NCBI GenBank assembly: GCA_964399965.1
Contig: CAYNRX010000016.1
Location: 1-43,949, forward strand
Length of the DNA: 43,949 nt
Origin: UBA1381 sp964399965
GTDB lineage: Bacteria; Bacillota; Clostridia; UBA1381
Reading direction: 5' to 3'
The notes beneath the pieces were generated by a model that was given only the letters and a program-made list of their open reading frames with translations, ran no database searches and was not told the DNA's origin. The translations under genes and the position numbers were made by a program. Below are positions 6,892-15,244 of this stretch, piece after piece; the stretch's first letter is position 1, and each line of letters starts with the position of its first letter.

Positions 6892-8162
6892 AGCTTTTCT
6901 GTTTTCTGCACGGCGGCCATTATCCCCAGCTTCGCCGATTCATATGTCAGTCCGCCCTGCATATAGGCCGTATAAGGCGGTCTTATCGGCCCGTCTGCAC
7001 TCAGCTCTATCGACGACCCTTGTGTAAACGCCCCAGCGGCCATAACCACCTGCTCCTGGTATCCCGGCATATCCCACGGCTCCGGAGTCACGAACGAATC
7101 GACCGGTGCGCCCGCTTGTATTCCCTGGCAGAACGATACCAGTCTCTCTGCTGAACCAAATCTTATGGACTGGATTATATCATGGCGTTCCTCGCCCGGC
7201 CGGGGATCCACCTCATATCCCAGCTTATCATAAACGCCCGCGCAAAGTTCAGCAGCCTTTAAGGCCTGCGATACCACATGCGGAGCCAGAAACAGCCCCT
7301 GATACATAGCCCGGTTCTGACCCAGGCTGGCCCCGCATTCGCGGCCTATCCCCACAGAAGTCAAACGGTAGGACGCCAGTTCTATATATCGCGCCTTTCC
7401 CGCCAAATAACCACCGGTAACAGCAATACCGCCTCCCGGGTTCTTTATCAGCGATCCGGCGATAAGATCGGCCCCGAAATCGGTCGGCTCCTCCTCGTCT
7501 ACAAATTCTCCGTAGCAGTTATCCACCAAGCAAATAGTCTCCGGGGAAATACTCTTGACAAACTTTATCATCTCCCCTATCTCCGCTGCCGAAAATGTCT
7601 TGCGCCAGCCGTAGCCCTTTGAACGCTGTATCGTGACCGCCTTTATGTTTTCTTCCTCCAGCACACGGCGCACCGCCTCATGATCGAGCGTGCCGTCCGC
7701 TTTCAGCTCCGCCTCCCGGTATCGCACGCCGTAATCCTTGAGCGAGCCGTTGCCGTCTTCCCCGGCGATGCCGATGACCTCCTCTAAAGTATCGTACGGC
7801 TTGCCGGTGATGGAAAACAGCACGTCTCCCGGACGGAGTACGCCAAAAAAGGCTGTCGATATGGTATGCGTCCCCGAAATGAAGTTGTGACGCACAAGGG
7901 CGTCCTCCGCTCCAAACATTTGGGCATACACCTTATCGAGCGTCTCCCTGCCCAGATCATCGTAGCCATAGCCTGTCGTGGGCACAAAATGCGTTTCTGA
8001 TACGCGGTTGTCGGAAAACGCCTTCATCACCTTCCACTGATTAAGCTCTGCCGTCCTCTCTATGCGGGCAAAGGATTCCGCGGCCTCTTTTTCCGCCGCT
8101 TCCACCAGCTGCGCTGTTTTTTTCGATATGCCGAAATTTTTCTCCAAAAATCCGTAATTCAT
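6888..8162 (-). CDS. PLP-dependent YnbB / methionine gamma-lyase-like protein
   Basis: The 424-residue protein matches the family often labelled aluminium resistance protein or Met_gamma_lyase (YnbB of Bacillus). It is a fold-type-I PLP enzyme. Visible landmarks are FVPTTGYGYDDLGR near the N terminus, SGTHTIS, the cofactor Asp region in CLVDNCYGEF, and the PLP Lys in GSLIKNPGGGIA. The physiological reaction is not established; a C-S lyase or related activity is inferred. I chose ATG 8162, preceded by AGGAGG at ideal spacing; an upstream start at 8192 would overlap fumA. It lies 10 bases after fumA. Confidence 0.9.
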   Translation of the reverse strand: MNYGFLEKNFGISKKTAQLVEAAEKEAAESFARIERTAELNQWKVMKAFSDNRVSETHFVPTTGYGYDDLGRETLDKVYAQMFGAEDALVRHNFISGTHTISTAFFGVLRPGDVLFSITGKPYDTLEEVIGIAGEDGNGSLKDYGVRYREAELKADGTLDHEAVRRVLEEENIKAVTIQRSKGYGWRKTFSAAEIGEMIKFVKSISPETICLVDNCYGEFVDEEEPTDFGADLIAGSLIKNPGGGIAVTGGYLAGKARYIELASYRLTSVGIGRECGASLGQNRAMYQGLFLAPHVVSQALKAAELCAGVYDKLGYEVDPRPGEERHDIIQSIRFGSAERLVSFCQGIQAGAPVDSFVTPEPWDMPGYQEQVVMAAGAFTQGSSIELSADGPIRPPYTAYMQGGLTYESAKLGIMAAVQKTEKL

Positions 8163-8172
8163 GCTTGTCCTC

Positions 8173-9015
8173 CTATATATCCGCCACTGCATGGCGCGTA
8201 GCGTGACAGCTTATATTCACCGCCACCGGCAGCCCTGCTATATGCGTCGGATACGATTCCACATTGACCGCCAGGGCAGTGGTCGTACCGCCCATTCCCT
8301 GCGGGCCGATACCCAGACGATTTATCCTCTCCAAAAGACGTTTCTCCATCGCGGCGTAAAATTCGTTTTCGCTGCGCCTGTCTATCTCCCTCGTCAGCGC
8401 CTTTTTAGCAAGGCACGCCGCCTTATCCATCGTGCCGCCGATACCGACCCCGACCACCATCGGCGGACAGGGGTTAGCGCCGGCTTTTTTTACAGTCTCT
8501 ACCACAAAATCCTCTGCGCCCTTCAATCCATCCGAGGGATTGAGCATCTTCAGCGCGCTCTTGTTCTCACTGCCGAATCCCTTGGGGGCAAATTTTATCC
8601 TTATCTTATCCCCGTGCACGAAATCATAGTAAATAACAGCCGGAGTGTTGTCATTGGTATTCACGCGGTCAAACGGATCGCGTACGACTGATTTTCGCAG
8701 ATACCCCTTGGTATATCCACGGGCAACTCCCTTGTTTATGGCCTCTGTTACGGTATCGCCCTCCACATACACCTCGTTTCCAATTTCCACGAAAAATACC
8801 GCCATGCCGGTATCCTGACAAATTGGCATTTCGCGTGTATGAGCTATGTCGGCATTTTTCAAGAGATTGCCGATTATCCCCGCGCCGACCGGGGATCTCT
8901 CCTCTCCCTGCGCCTTTTCCAGCGCAGCCTTAACGTCGGGAGTGATGTGACAAGCTGCCTGTATACACATTTTCTCCACAGTTTCCTCTATCAGCAATGA
9001 GTTTATGATACGCAT
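8173..9015 (-). CDS. fumA: Class I fumarate hydratase, alpha (N-terminal) subunit
   Basis: At 280 residues this is the full length of the alpha subunit of two-subunit, [4Fe-4S]-type fumarase/tartrate dehydratase enzymes. Typical segments are MPICQDTGMAVFF with a cluster Cys, NPCPPMVVGVGIGGT with a second, and GPQGMGGTTTALAVNVE. It would interconvert fumarate and malate in the cytoplasm together with a beta subunit. No beta-subunit gene follows; the next gene is the YnbB-like enzyme. GGAGG lies just before ATG. It opens a three-gene minus-strand operon; no strong promoter is visible. Confidence 0.92.
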   Translation of the reverse strand: MRIINSLLIEETVEKMCIQAACHITPDVKAALEKAQGEERSPVGAGIIGNLLKNADIAHTREMPICQDTGMAVFFVEIGNEVYVEGDTVTEAINKGVARGYTKGYLRKSVVRDPFDRVNTNDNTPAVIYYDFVHGDKIRIKFAPKGFGSENKSALKMLNPSDGLKGAEDFVVETVKKAGANPCPPMVVGVGIGGTMDKAACLAKKALTREIDRRSENEFYAAMEKRLLERINRLGIGPQGMGGTTTALAVNVESYPTHIAGLPVAVNISCHATRHAVADI

Positions 9016-9070
9016 ATTTTCCTCCGATCTTCCACCGGCGCAAGGGTATCCCGCGGCCGTAAATCATAAG

Positions 9071-9106
9071 AATACCGCCTGTATACCTCGATATATAGGC
9101 GGTATT
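9071..9106 (-). terminator. ATACCGCC-type hairpin after the glycosyltransferase
   Basis: AATACCGCCTGTATA pairs with TATATAGGCGGTATT. It lies downstream of the glycosyltransferase stop (9138) and upstream of fumA. The U-tract is weak. The same hairpin sequence recurs near 28069 and 35413. Confidence 0.6.
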
Positions 9107-9137
9107 TCTTCGGTTACAATATTTTCTTTTTTTGACC

Positions 9138-12100
9138 CTATATCAGTACCCAGGAATCAAACCATTTGAGCCATGTCTTTACATAGTCCACCGATACCGC
9201 CTGACCGGAAAGCACCGGATAGAACATCGCAAACAACACGACCACGGCCAACAGATATATTGCCGTTCCCACGTATACTGCAGTTCTGGCCTCCCGGCCG
9301 CCAAAGGCTGCATCATGCTTTTCGGCCATCTGATAAAGCTCTGATATGCAATAGACTATCATCATTGTAATGAACGGTACGCTGGGGAAATAATGGTATA
9401 TAAACGTCACCCTCTGTACCGGTATCCATGATACTATCTCTGCCAGGTAACCGATTATCAGGAAGATCGCTATCTTGCTGCGCTTTTTGACCGCGAAATA
9501 AACGCTGGCGATAAACGCCGGTATACCTACCCACCATACCGCCGGGTTGCCGAAGGCACTTATGCCTTCCTTAACGTCTGCGGAAATGGTACCTGAATAA
9601 TACCATACGGGACGTTTCATTATTATCCACTCATACCAGCGCGATGAATAGGGATGGGTGGAGCTTAATACAGTCTTGCCGTGATAGGTAAGCATTGAAG
9701 ACTGGTTGTCGATTATCGTTTTCAGCCCTTGCGCGCCCTCCGTATTGAGATAAGGGATATACGACACCGCATATATCAGAAGCGGTATCACCACGAAGAA
9801 TATGCAGCAGAAGCCTATCGTCTTTAACGCGTTGGGCTTGAAGCTTTCTATTATTACTTTATGGCTTATGCCGTCAGTCTCTCCTTTGGGGTCGGACATT
9901 GCATAGCGGTACTCGGCATAACGCTTGTGGAGCGTGATAAAGAATATCACCGCCAACCCTACAGCCGCGTAAACGCCCGTCCATTTGCTCGCTATCGCCA
10001 GCCCCATCGTTATACCGCACAATCCCAGGGGGATAAACGTTTTCTTAAGCGGCGTATCATAAAAGCTCGTCCTGTAATACATATACATAAACAGATACAT
10101 CACCATTATAAAGAAGGTAACGTACACATCTATGGTCGCTATCCTTGTCTGCACAAAGTGCATGAAGTCAAACGTAAATACCAGGCAGAGTGCTGCTGCC
10201 AGCCATGTTTTGGAGAAAAGCTTCTTGCCGAAGATATACATCACCGGCACCATGATCATGCCGATCACCGTTCCCGCTATCCTCCAGCCGAACGGATTCA
10301 TGCCGAATATAAGGATACCGATAGCCATTATCACCTTACCCAGCGGCGGATGCGTCCATTCGTAGACGCTAAGCCCCTCGGTAAATTCATAGGCTGTGCG
10401 CGCATGGTAGATCTCGTCAAAATAGGTGCTGTTGCGGAAATTTGAGCGTTCCGGCACCATGTTCTGCTCATCAAACAGGCCGCCCAGCTCGGAAGCGTTC
10501 ACAGGCGTCAGCAGGGTGCCGCTTTCATCAGTTATAGCAAATTCCAAAAGATTTAGCTTCTCGGCCTCTGTGGACAGCGTTATATAGCGGCAGGTCTTAT
10601 CAGCGACCGCCACCTCCTGCCAGTGGAACACCGACCCATCCTTCTGCTCCAGCTTGCTTGTCTGCCCGCTTGAACGTTCAAAGCTCATATCCAGCTTGCG
10701 GTTATTGTCATTAAGCTCATAGCTTCCATTGAAGAATTTTATCTCCGACAGGCGGACGTCCCGTCCCAGGTCAATCGTAACAGACCCGCTCTCTCCCAGC
10801 TGATACCCCGATTCCGGGGCATATCTGTCGCCGAGGTCGTGGATAGCTATACCCGCATATACGGCTGTTATTATCGCCATTATAACAAAGTCTATGACTG
10901 TCATCTTGGCAAACCGCTTGCTGCGTTCCACTTTCGGCTTCTTTACCTTCGCGTATGAAACGGCAGCGGCTCCGGCTTTTGCTTTCTTTGCCTTGCTGCT
11001 CACTGCGGCAGCCTCCTCCCTGTAGCCTACGTAATATTTCTGCGACACAAACAGCATATATACCAGTATCGCGATATTTACTATCGACCCGATAACTACC
11101 ACCGGGCTTTTATAATAGTAATTTATATCCTGATTATAGATGAACAGCACCCAGGCCGTATTGAAAAACAGCGACATCGTAGAGGCGATATAAAGATACA
11201 TCTCCTCCTTTTTCGGGTGCATAACGAAGGCCAGCAGGAGCATGACCATCATCGGGAACGAATATCTGTCGTGCATCTTTGTAGAGAGCATATAAGTCAA
11301 AAAGGCTAAAAGCGCGCCGACAAAATAATACTTGGCCGGGTTTTTTGACTTGAAAAACACATACGTTGTATATGCCACTATTAAAACCAGCACCGCATAA
11401 CCGAATATCGCAGCCGGAGTTGTCAGAGCCTGCCAGTTCATCCCCAGCGCGCCCCAGACATTGAAGGCGTTTATCGTCATGTACTGGTAGGAGGCCAGCG
11501 TCTTTGTGTACTGGTCGATAACGTGCCCTACGCCGAACGGCAGCGCCATCAGGAACATGAACAGTATAGCGCCGATCCCAAACAGCAAGTTCTTTACAAA
11601 TTTATCCCGGTCAAAATGCGGCAGAAATACCGTTTCTACTATACCATAGATAAGTATGGGCGTAAATATCAGCGATTGCGGCTTTATGAATACGGCTACA
11701 GCAAACACGAAATACGCCGGGATCATTTTCTTGTTGGCCGCCAAATATACAAGGGCGACAAGTGCCAGGGTGTATACAGAATCGACCTGTCCCCACATAG
11801 CCGAATCGACTATCGTTGCCGGGTTCGTCATGTACAGCCCTGCTATCACCGTACTCAAAAGGCTGGAAAACCTCTTTGACGCCAGCCGGTATATGAACAA
11901 TCCGGTCAGTATATCACATATTATCGCCGGCAGCTTTATTATCAAATATTCTACCGCCTGTGATGGCTCCAACCATGATTTCACCGCTCCGATCATATAG
12001 AGCACATACATATATCCCGGCGGATAATCGGTAAACGCATCCGAGGCATAAAACGATGCAAAACCGTCGTTGTACACCATCGACGACCACGCTGAAAAAC

Positions 12101-12299
12101 ATTGCATATCCGTCTCATGCCCCTTATACACACAGGCCAGTATCACCCGCAGTATAAAAGCCGCCGCCGTCATGAAGATGATATACTCCCCGTTCTTGGC
12201 TGAAATACTCTGCCGCCCAAGCTCCTTCTGCATGAAAGCGCGCCAGACGATAACGCCCGCGACTCCCCATATGAGCAGCACAGTCAATATAGCTGCCAT
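9138..12299 (-). CDS. Giant two-module GT-C glycosyltransferase (PMT-like C half)
   Basis: This 1053-residue polytopic membrane protein joins two GT-C modules. The N-terminal module (about 1-450) has about ten TM helices, an acidic loop after TM1/2 (GHETDMQCFSAW) and DYPPGYMYVLY. A basic linker follows (about 430-465), then a TM and an exposed beta-rich segment (about 490-600, SGSVTIDLGRDVRLSEIKFF) like a discoidin/galactose-binding fold. The C-terminal module (about 615-1053) is protein-O-mannosyltransferase-like: DE in FDEIYHARTAYEF and EWTHPPLGK in the first loop, then multiple TMs. Such enzymes take sugar from a polyprenyl-phosphate donor to protein or glycan outside the membrane; acceptor unknown. 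It is single-gene, with its own promoter at 12363-12391. Confidence 0.88.
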   Translation of the reverse strand: MAAILTVLLIWGVAGVIVWRAFMQKELGRQSISAKNGEYIIFMTAAAFILRVILACVYKGHETDMQCFSAWSSMVYNDGFASFYASDAFTDYPPGYMYVLYMIGAVKSWLEPSQAVEYLIIKLPAIICDILTGLFIYRLASKRFSSLLSTVIAGLYMTNPATIVDSAMWGQVDSVYTLALVALVYLAANKKMIPAYFVFAVAVFIKPQSLIFTPILIYGIVETVFLPHFDRDKFVKNLLFGIGAILFMFLMALPFGVGHVIDQYTKTLASYQYMTINAFNVWGALGMNWQALTTPAAIFGYAVLVLIVAYTTYVFFKSKNPAKYYFVGALLAFLTYMLSTKMHDRYSFPMMVMLLLAFVMHPKKEEMYLYIASTMSLFFNTAWVLFIYNQDINYYYKSPVVVIGSIVNIAILVYMLFVSQKYYVGYREEAAAVSSKAKKAKAGAAAVSYAKVKKPKVERSKRFAKMTVIDFVIMAIITAVYAGIAIHDLGDRYAPESGYQLGESGSVTIDLGRDVRLSEIKFFNGSYELNDNNRKLDMSFERSSGQTSKLEQKDGSVFHWQEVAVADKTCRYITLSTEAEKLNLLEFAITDESGTLLTPVNASELGGLFDEQNMVPERSNFRNSTYFDEIYHARTAYEFTEGLSVYEWTHPPLGKVIMAIGILIFGMNPFGWRIAGTVIGMIMVPVMYIFGKKLFSKTWLAAALCLVFTFDFMHFVQTRIATIDVYVTFFIMVMYLFMYMYYRTSFYDTPLKKTFIPLGLCGITMGLAIASKWTGVYAAVGLAVIFFITLHKRYAEYRYAMSDPKGETDGISHKVIIESFKPNALKTIGFCCIFFVVIPLLIYAVSYIPYLNTEGAQGLKTIIDNQSSMLTYHGKTVLSSTHPYSSRWYEWIIMKRPVWYYSGTISADVKEGISAFGNPAVWWVGIPAFIASVYFAVKKRSKIAIFLIIGYLAEIVSWIPVQRVTFIYHYFPSVPFITMMIVYCISELYQMAEKHDAAFGGREARTAVYVGTAIYLLAVVVLFAMFYPVLSGQAVSVDYVKTWLKWFDSWVLI

Positions 12300-12362
12300 T
12301 AGATCACCTCATTATTTTTGATCGGCATACCCACTCTCTGCCCGGTATGACCGTCATTTTAT

Positions 12363-12391
12363 ATTTTACTACAAAATCTTCCGTTTTGCAA
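12363..12391 (-). promoter_or_regulatory. Promoter of the giant glycosyltransferase
   Basis: TTGCAA, 17 bp, TAAAAT on the minus strand, about 60 bases upstream of ATG 12299. Confidence 0.65.
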
Positions 12392-12399
12392 TATATATT

Positions 12400-13977
12400 T
12401 CAACAATTATTATCCCAGCAGCACGCCATCGCTTCAGCGGCACGGATACCGTCAACAGCAGCCGAAACTATGCCGCCCGCATGGCCTCCGCCCTCTCCTG
12501 CCGAAAACAGGCCGTTGATACTGAGCATATACGTCTTTTTACTGCGCACAAAACGAAGGGGCGAAGAGCTTCTGGTCTCCGGTGCTGTCAAGACCGCCTC
12601 GGGCGAAGCAAAGCCTTTGAGATGTCTGTCCATCTCCGCTATCGCCAGCCGCATCGATGCTGTCACAAATCCCGGCAGACAGGCGGAGATATCGCCCCAG
12701 ATCACTCCCGGCTTATACGTTGGCTCGACCGCTCCGCCGCCCTTCGACGGCCTTCCGGCCAGAAAATCACCAACCGTCTGTGCCGGTGCACGGTAATCCT
12801 CTCCGCCCAGCGCAAACGCCGCCCTCTCTATCTTCCTTTGCAGCTCCACGCCGCCGAAAACTCCCTCAAAGTCCTCCGGCGTCACATTTACCAGCAAGGC
12901 GCTGTTGGCGTTTTTCCCGGCTCGGGCAAAATCGCTCATGCCATTCGTTACCACCATCCCCTCCTCGCTCGCGCCGCCTATGACCTCGCCGCCGGGGCAC
13001 ATACAAAACGTATACGATGAACGGCCGCCGGGCAGATGCACCGCCAGCTTATAATCGGCCGCCGGCAGCTTTTTGTAAAACTCCCCGTACTGCGATCTTG
13101 ATACCATTTCTTGGCTGTGCTCTATCCGCGCCCCTACAGAAAACGGCTTCGGCTCCATCAGCACGCCGTGCTTTTTAAGCATATCGAATACATCGCGCGC
13201 ACTGTGACCGGCCGCCAAAAGGACGGCTCCTGTTTCTATCATCTCCCGTCCGGCCGGAGATACGACCTCCGCCCCGATTATGCGCCCGTTTTTGACCGCT
13301 ATATCAACAAGCTTCGTCTGAAAACGGACTTCGCCGCCAAGAGCCTCTATTTCCAGGCGCATATTCTTTACGACTTTACGCAGCTTGTCCGTGCCGATAT
13401 GCGGTTTTGCCAGATACTCTATTTCCTCCGGAGCGCCGAAGCGCACGAAATCATGAAGTATCCTCTTCCTGCGCATATCCTTTATGCCGCTGGTGAGCTT
13501 GCCGTCAGAGAAGGTCCCCGCTCCGCCTTCGCCGAACTGGACGTTCGATTCCGGATCGAGAAGGCCCTTGCGGCGGAAATTTTCCACATCGCGTACTCTC
13601 TCCTCTACGCATTTGCCGCGTTCGACAACAATCGGCCGGTAACCGTTTTCCGCCAGCACCAGCCCCGCAAACAGCCCTGCCGGCCCGCTGCCGACCACGA
13701 GCGGCCGAAACGGCGGTTTCTTCCCCTGCGGAAAACGGTAAACATATTCCGGCGATGACACGATATTACGCTCTGCGGCTATCAGCCGCCTTTCATTATC
13801 GCATTCGGCTTCCACGGCATACACATAATGCACGTGTGATTTGCGTCTGGCGTCGACCGCCTTAGAGCAAATCTGTGCCCGGCGGACATTTTTTAGACCG
13901 TACCTCTTCACCGCCCGCGCTAAAACATCGTCCTCGCTTTCACCGATCTCCGCTTTTATATTTAGTATCTTTATCAT
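12400..13977 (-). CDS. COG2509-type NAD(P)/FAD-dependent dehydrogenase
   Basis: The 525-residue flavoprotein has an N-terminal domain of about 90 residues, then the dinucleotide motif VVGSGPAGLFAGLVLAENG, and the family signature region around NVQFGEGGAGTFSDGKLTSG. A second nucleotide motif (VLLAAGHSARDVF) and C-terminal GLFSAGEGGGHAGGIVSAA follow. The family is widespread in Firmicutes but has no proven substrate. It starts 10 bases after exonuclease III, with GGAGGAAG before ATG, so the two form an operon. A link to DNA repair is only suggested by position. Confidence 0.88.
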   Translation of the reverse strand: MIKILNIKAEIGESEDDVLARAVKRYGLKNVRRAQICSKAVDARRKSHVHYVYAVEAECDNERRLIAAERNIVSSPEYVYRFPQGKKPPFRPLVVGSGPAGLFAGLVLAENGYRPIVVERGKCVEERVRDVENFRRKGLLDPESNVQFGEGGAGTFSDGKLTSGIKDMRRKRILHDFVRFGAPEEIEYLAKPHIGTDKLRKVVKNMRLEIEALGGEVRFQTKLVDIAVKNGRIIGAEVVSPAGREMIETGAVLLAAGHSARDVFDMLKKHGVLMEPKPFSVGARIEHSQEMVSRSQYGEFYKKLPAADYKLAVHLPGGRSSYTFCMCPGGEVIGGASEEGMVVTNGMSDFARAGKNANSALLVNVTPEDFEGVFGGVELQRKIERAAFALGGEDYRAPAQTVGDFLAGRPSKGGGAVEPTYKPGVIWGDISACLPGFVTASMRLAIAEMDRHLKGFASPEAVLTAPETRSSSPLRFVRSKKTYMLSINGLFSAGEGGGHAGGIVSAAVDGIRAAEAMACCWDNNC

Positions 13978-13987
13978 ACTTCCTCCG

Positions 13988-14743
13988 TCATTCTATGACC
14001 AATTCCACCGGACAATGGTCGGAGCCAAATATCTCCTGATGTATCGAGGCCGACCGCAGCCGCTCACGGAGCGCATCCGATACGCAAAAATAGTCTATGC
14101 GCCAGCCCGCGTTTTTCTCCCGCGCCTTAAAGCGGTACGACCACCAGGAATATTCTCCCTCTGCCTCGGGATGAAAATAGCGGAAGGTATCAATAAATCC
14201 GGCCTCCAAAAGCTCGGTAAATTTTCCCCGTTCCTCATCGGTGAACCCGGCATTTTTGCGGTTTGTCTTAGGATTTTTCAGATCTATCTCCTTATGAGCC
14301 ACATTTAGGTCGCCGCAAAAGATCACCGGTTTTTTCTTCTCCAATCCCTTGAGATACTTCCGGAAGCTGTCCTCCCAATCCATTCTGTAATCAAGACGCT
14401 TTAACCCGTCCTGGGAGTTGGGAGTGTAACAGGTAACGACAAAATATTCATCAAATTCAGCTGTTATCACCCTGCCCTCCCGGTCGTGCTCCTCCTCTCC
14501 TATACCGTAAGTGACCGCCAGCGGTTCCTCGCGCGTAAACATCGCCGTGCCGGAATAGCCCTTTTTTTCGGCATAGTTCCAATACTGGCAATATCCGGGC
14601 AGCTCAAGCTCCGTCTGTCCGGCCTGCACTTTTGTCTCCTGCAAGCAGAAAATATCTGCATCCAGCTCCTTAAAGCTCTCCATAAATCCCTTAGTCATAC
14701 ATGCCCGTATCCCATTTACATTCCACGAAATAAACTTTTTCAT
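13988..14743 (-). CDS. xth: Exodeoxyribonuclease III
   Basis: The 251-residue enzyme belongs to the ExoA/Xth AP-endonuclease family acting in base-excision repair. Catalytic landmarks are WNVNGIRA at the N terminus, LQETK (metal Glu), YTPNSQ, CGDLNVAH (Asp-Asn) and the C-terminal GSDHCPVELVI with the Asp-His pair. ATG 14743 gives the normal N terminus MKKFISWNVNG and has GGAGGGAG upstream; the reading frame open to 14827 runs into the leader hairpin. A perfect-spacing promoter at 14838-14866 gives a leader of about 88 bases. Confidence 0.95.
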   Translation of the reverse strand: MKKFISWNVNGIRACMTKGFMESFKELDADIFCLQETKVQAGQTELELPGYCQYWNYAEKKGYSGTAMFTREEPLAVTYGIGEEEHDREGRVITAEFDEYFVVTCYTPNSQDGLKRLDYRMDWEDSFRKYLKGLEKKKPVIFCGDLNVAHKEIDLKNPKTNRKNAGFTDEERGKFTELLEAGFIDTFRYFHPEAEGEYSWWSYRFKAREKNAGWRIDYFCVSDALRERLRSASIHQEIFGSDHCPVELVIE

Positions 14744-14758
14744 ACTTTCTCCCTCCAA

Positions 14759-14797
14759 AACAACAAAGCCGCCGGTGGCTGGTCGGCGGCTTTGTTG
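14759..14797 (-). promoter_or_regulatory. Leader hairpin before exonuclease III
   Basis: A 13-bp perfect stem (CAACAAAGCCGCC/GGCGGCTTTGTTG) with an 11-base loop lies between the promoter and the SD of xth. On the minus strand the 3' arm is followed by TTTT. That is terminator-like, so it may attenuate xth transcription or block reading. Confidence 0.55.
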
Positions 14798-14837
14798 TAT
14801 ATGAACGTAACATTGCATCACAAACAATGTTATCTAT

Positions 14838-14866
14838 ATTATACACTATCCCGCCTTGAATTTCAA
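14838..14866 (-). promoter_or_regulatory. Promoter of xth
   Basis: TTGAAA, 17 bp ending in TG, TATAAT on the minus strand: a near-consensus, extended -10 promoter. Confidence 0.75.
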
Positions 14867-14974
14867 GTCATTTTCGTAAATTTTATATCAAAAAATCCTA
14901 TTTAATTTATCAAAAAACAGACACTTTGCTTTTTGACAAAAATTTCTCCGCGCCTGCAAATGAAATACAGGCAC

Positions 14975-15002
14975 AAAAAAAGCTGTGGCAAACCACAGCT
15001 TT
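14975..15002 (-). terminator. Terminator of tRNA-Gly
   Basis: AAAGCTGTGG and CCACAGCTTT pair around TTTG on the minus strand, directly after the tRNA 3' CCA, and run into a T-tract. Confidence 0.9.
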
Positions 15003-15003
15003 C

Positions 15004-15078
15004 TGGAGCGGAAGACGAGATTCGAACTCGCGACGTTCACCTTGGCAAGGTGACGCTCTACCACTGAGCCACTCCCGC
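15004..15078 (-). tRNA. tRNA-Gly (GCC anticodon)
   Basis: The 75-base gene folds as a cloverleaf. Acceptor arms GCGGGAG/CTTCCGC, D arm GCTC/GAGC, anticodon stem TCACC/GGTGA with loop TTGCCAA, and T loop TTCGAAT are all present. CCA is encoded. Confidence 0.97.
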
Positions 15079-15090
15079 AGGAACATTTTT

Positions 15091-15119
15091 ATTATATCAT
15101 ATACTTTTGCATTTGTCAA
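15091..15119 (-). promoter_or_regulatory. Promoter of tRNA-Gly
   Basis: TTGACA, 17 bp, TATAAT on the minus strand, a perfect consensus. The start point would fall a few bases before the tRNA. Confidence 0.85.
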
Positions 15120-15153
15120 CACTTTTTTTAGTGTTTTTTTTACTTTTTTTACT

Positions 15154-15182
15154 CTGTTTATAAAATTGACTTTTATAAACAG
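15154..15182. promoter_or_regulatory. 29-bp palindrome over the -35 box: candidate operator
   Basis: Perfect 12-bp arms (CTGTTTATAAAA/TTTTATAAACAG) surround a 5-base centre TTGAC that is part of the -35 box at 15166-15171. Such placement would let a dimeric repressor block the DUF6062-HAD promoter. No regulator gene is adjacent. Confidence 0.65.
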
Positions 15183-15194
15183 CGGTTATATAAT
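15166..15194 (+). promoter_or_regulatory. Promoter of the DUF6062-HAD operon
   Basis: TTGACT, 17 bp, TATAAT, about 50 bases before ATG 15245. The -35 box lies in the centre of the palindrome at 15154-15182. Confidence 0.75.
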
Positions 15195-15244
15195 TATACT
15201 GATAAGCAATCCGCTTAAATATAAGTTTAGGGGAGGATCATGTA

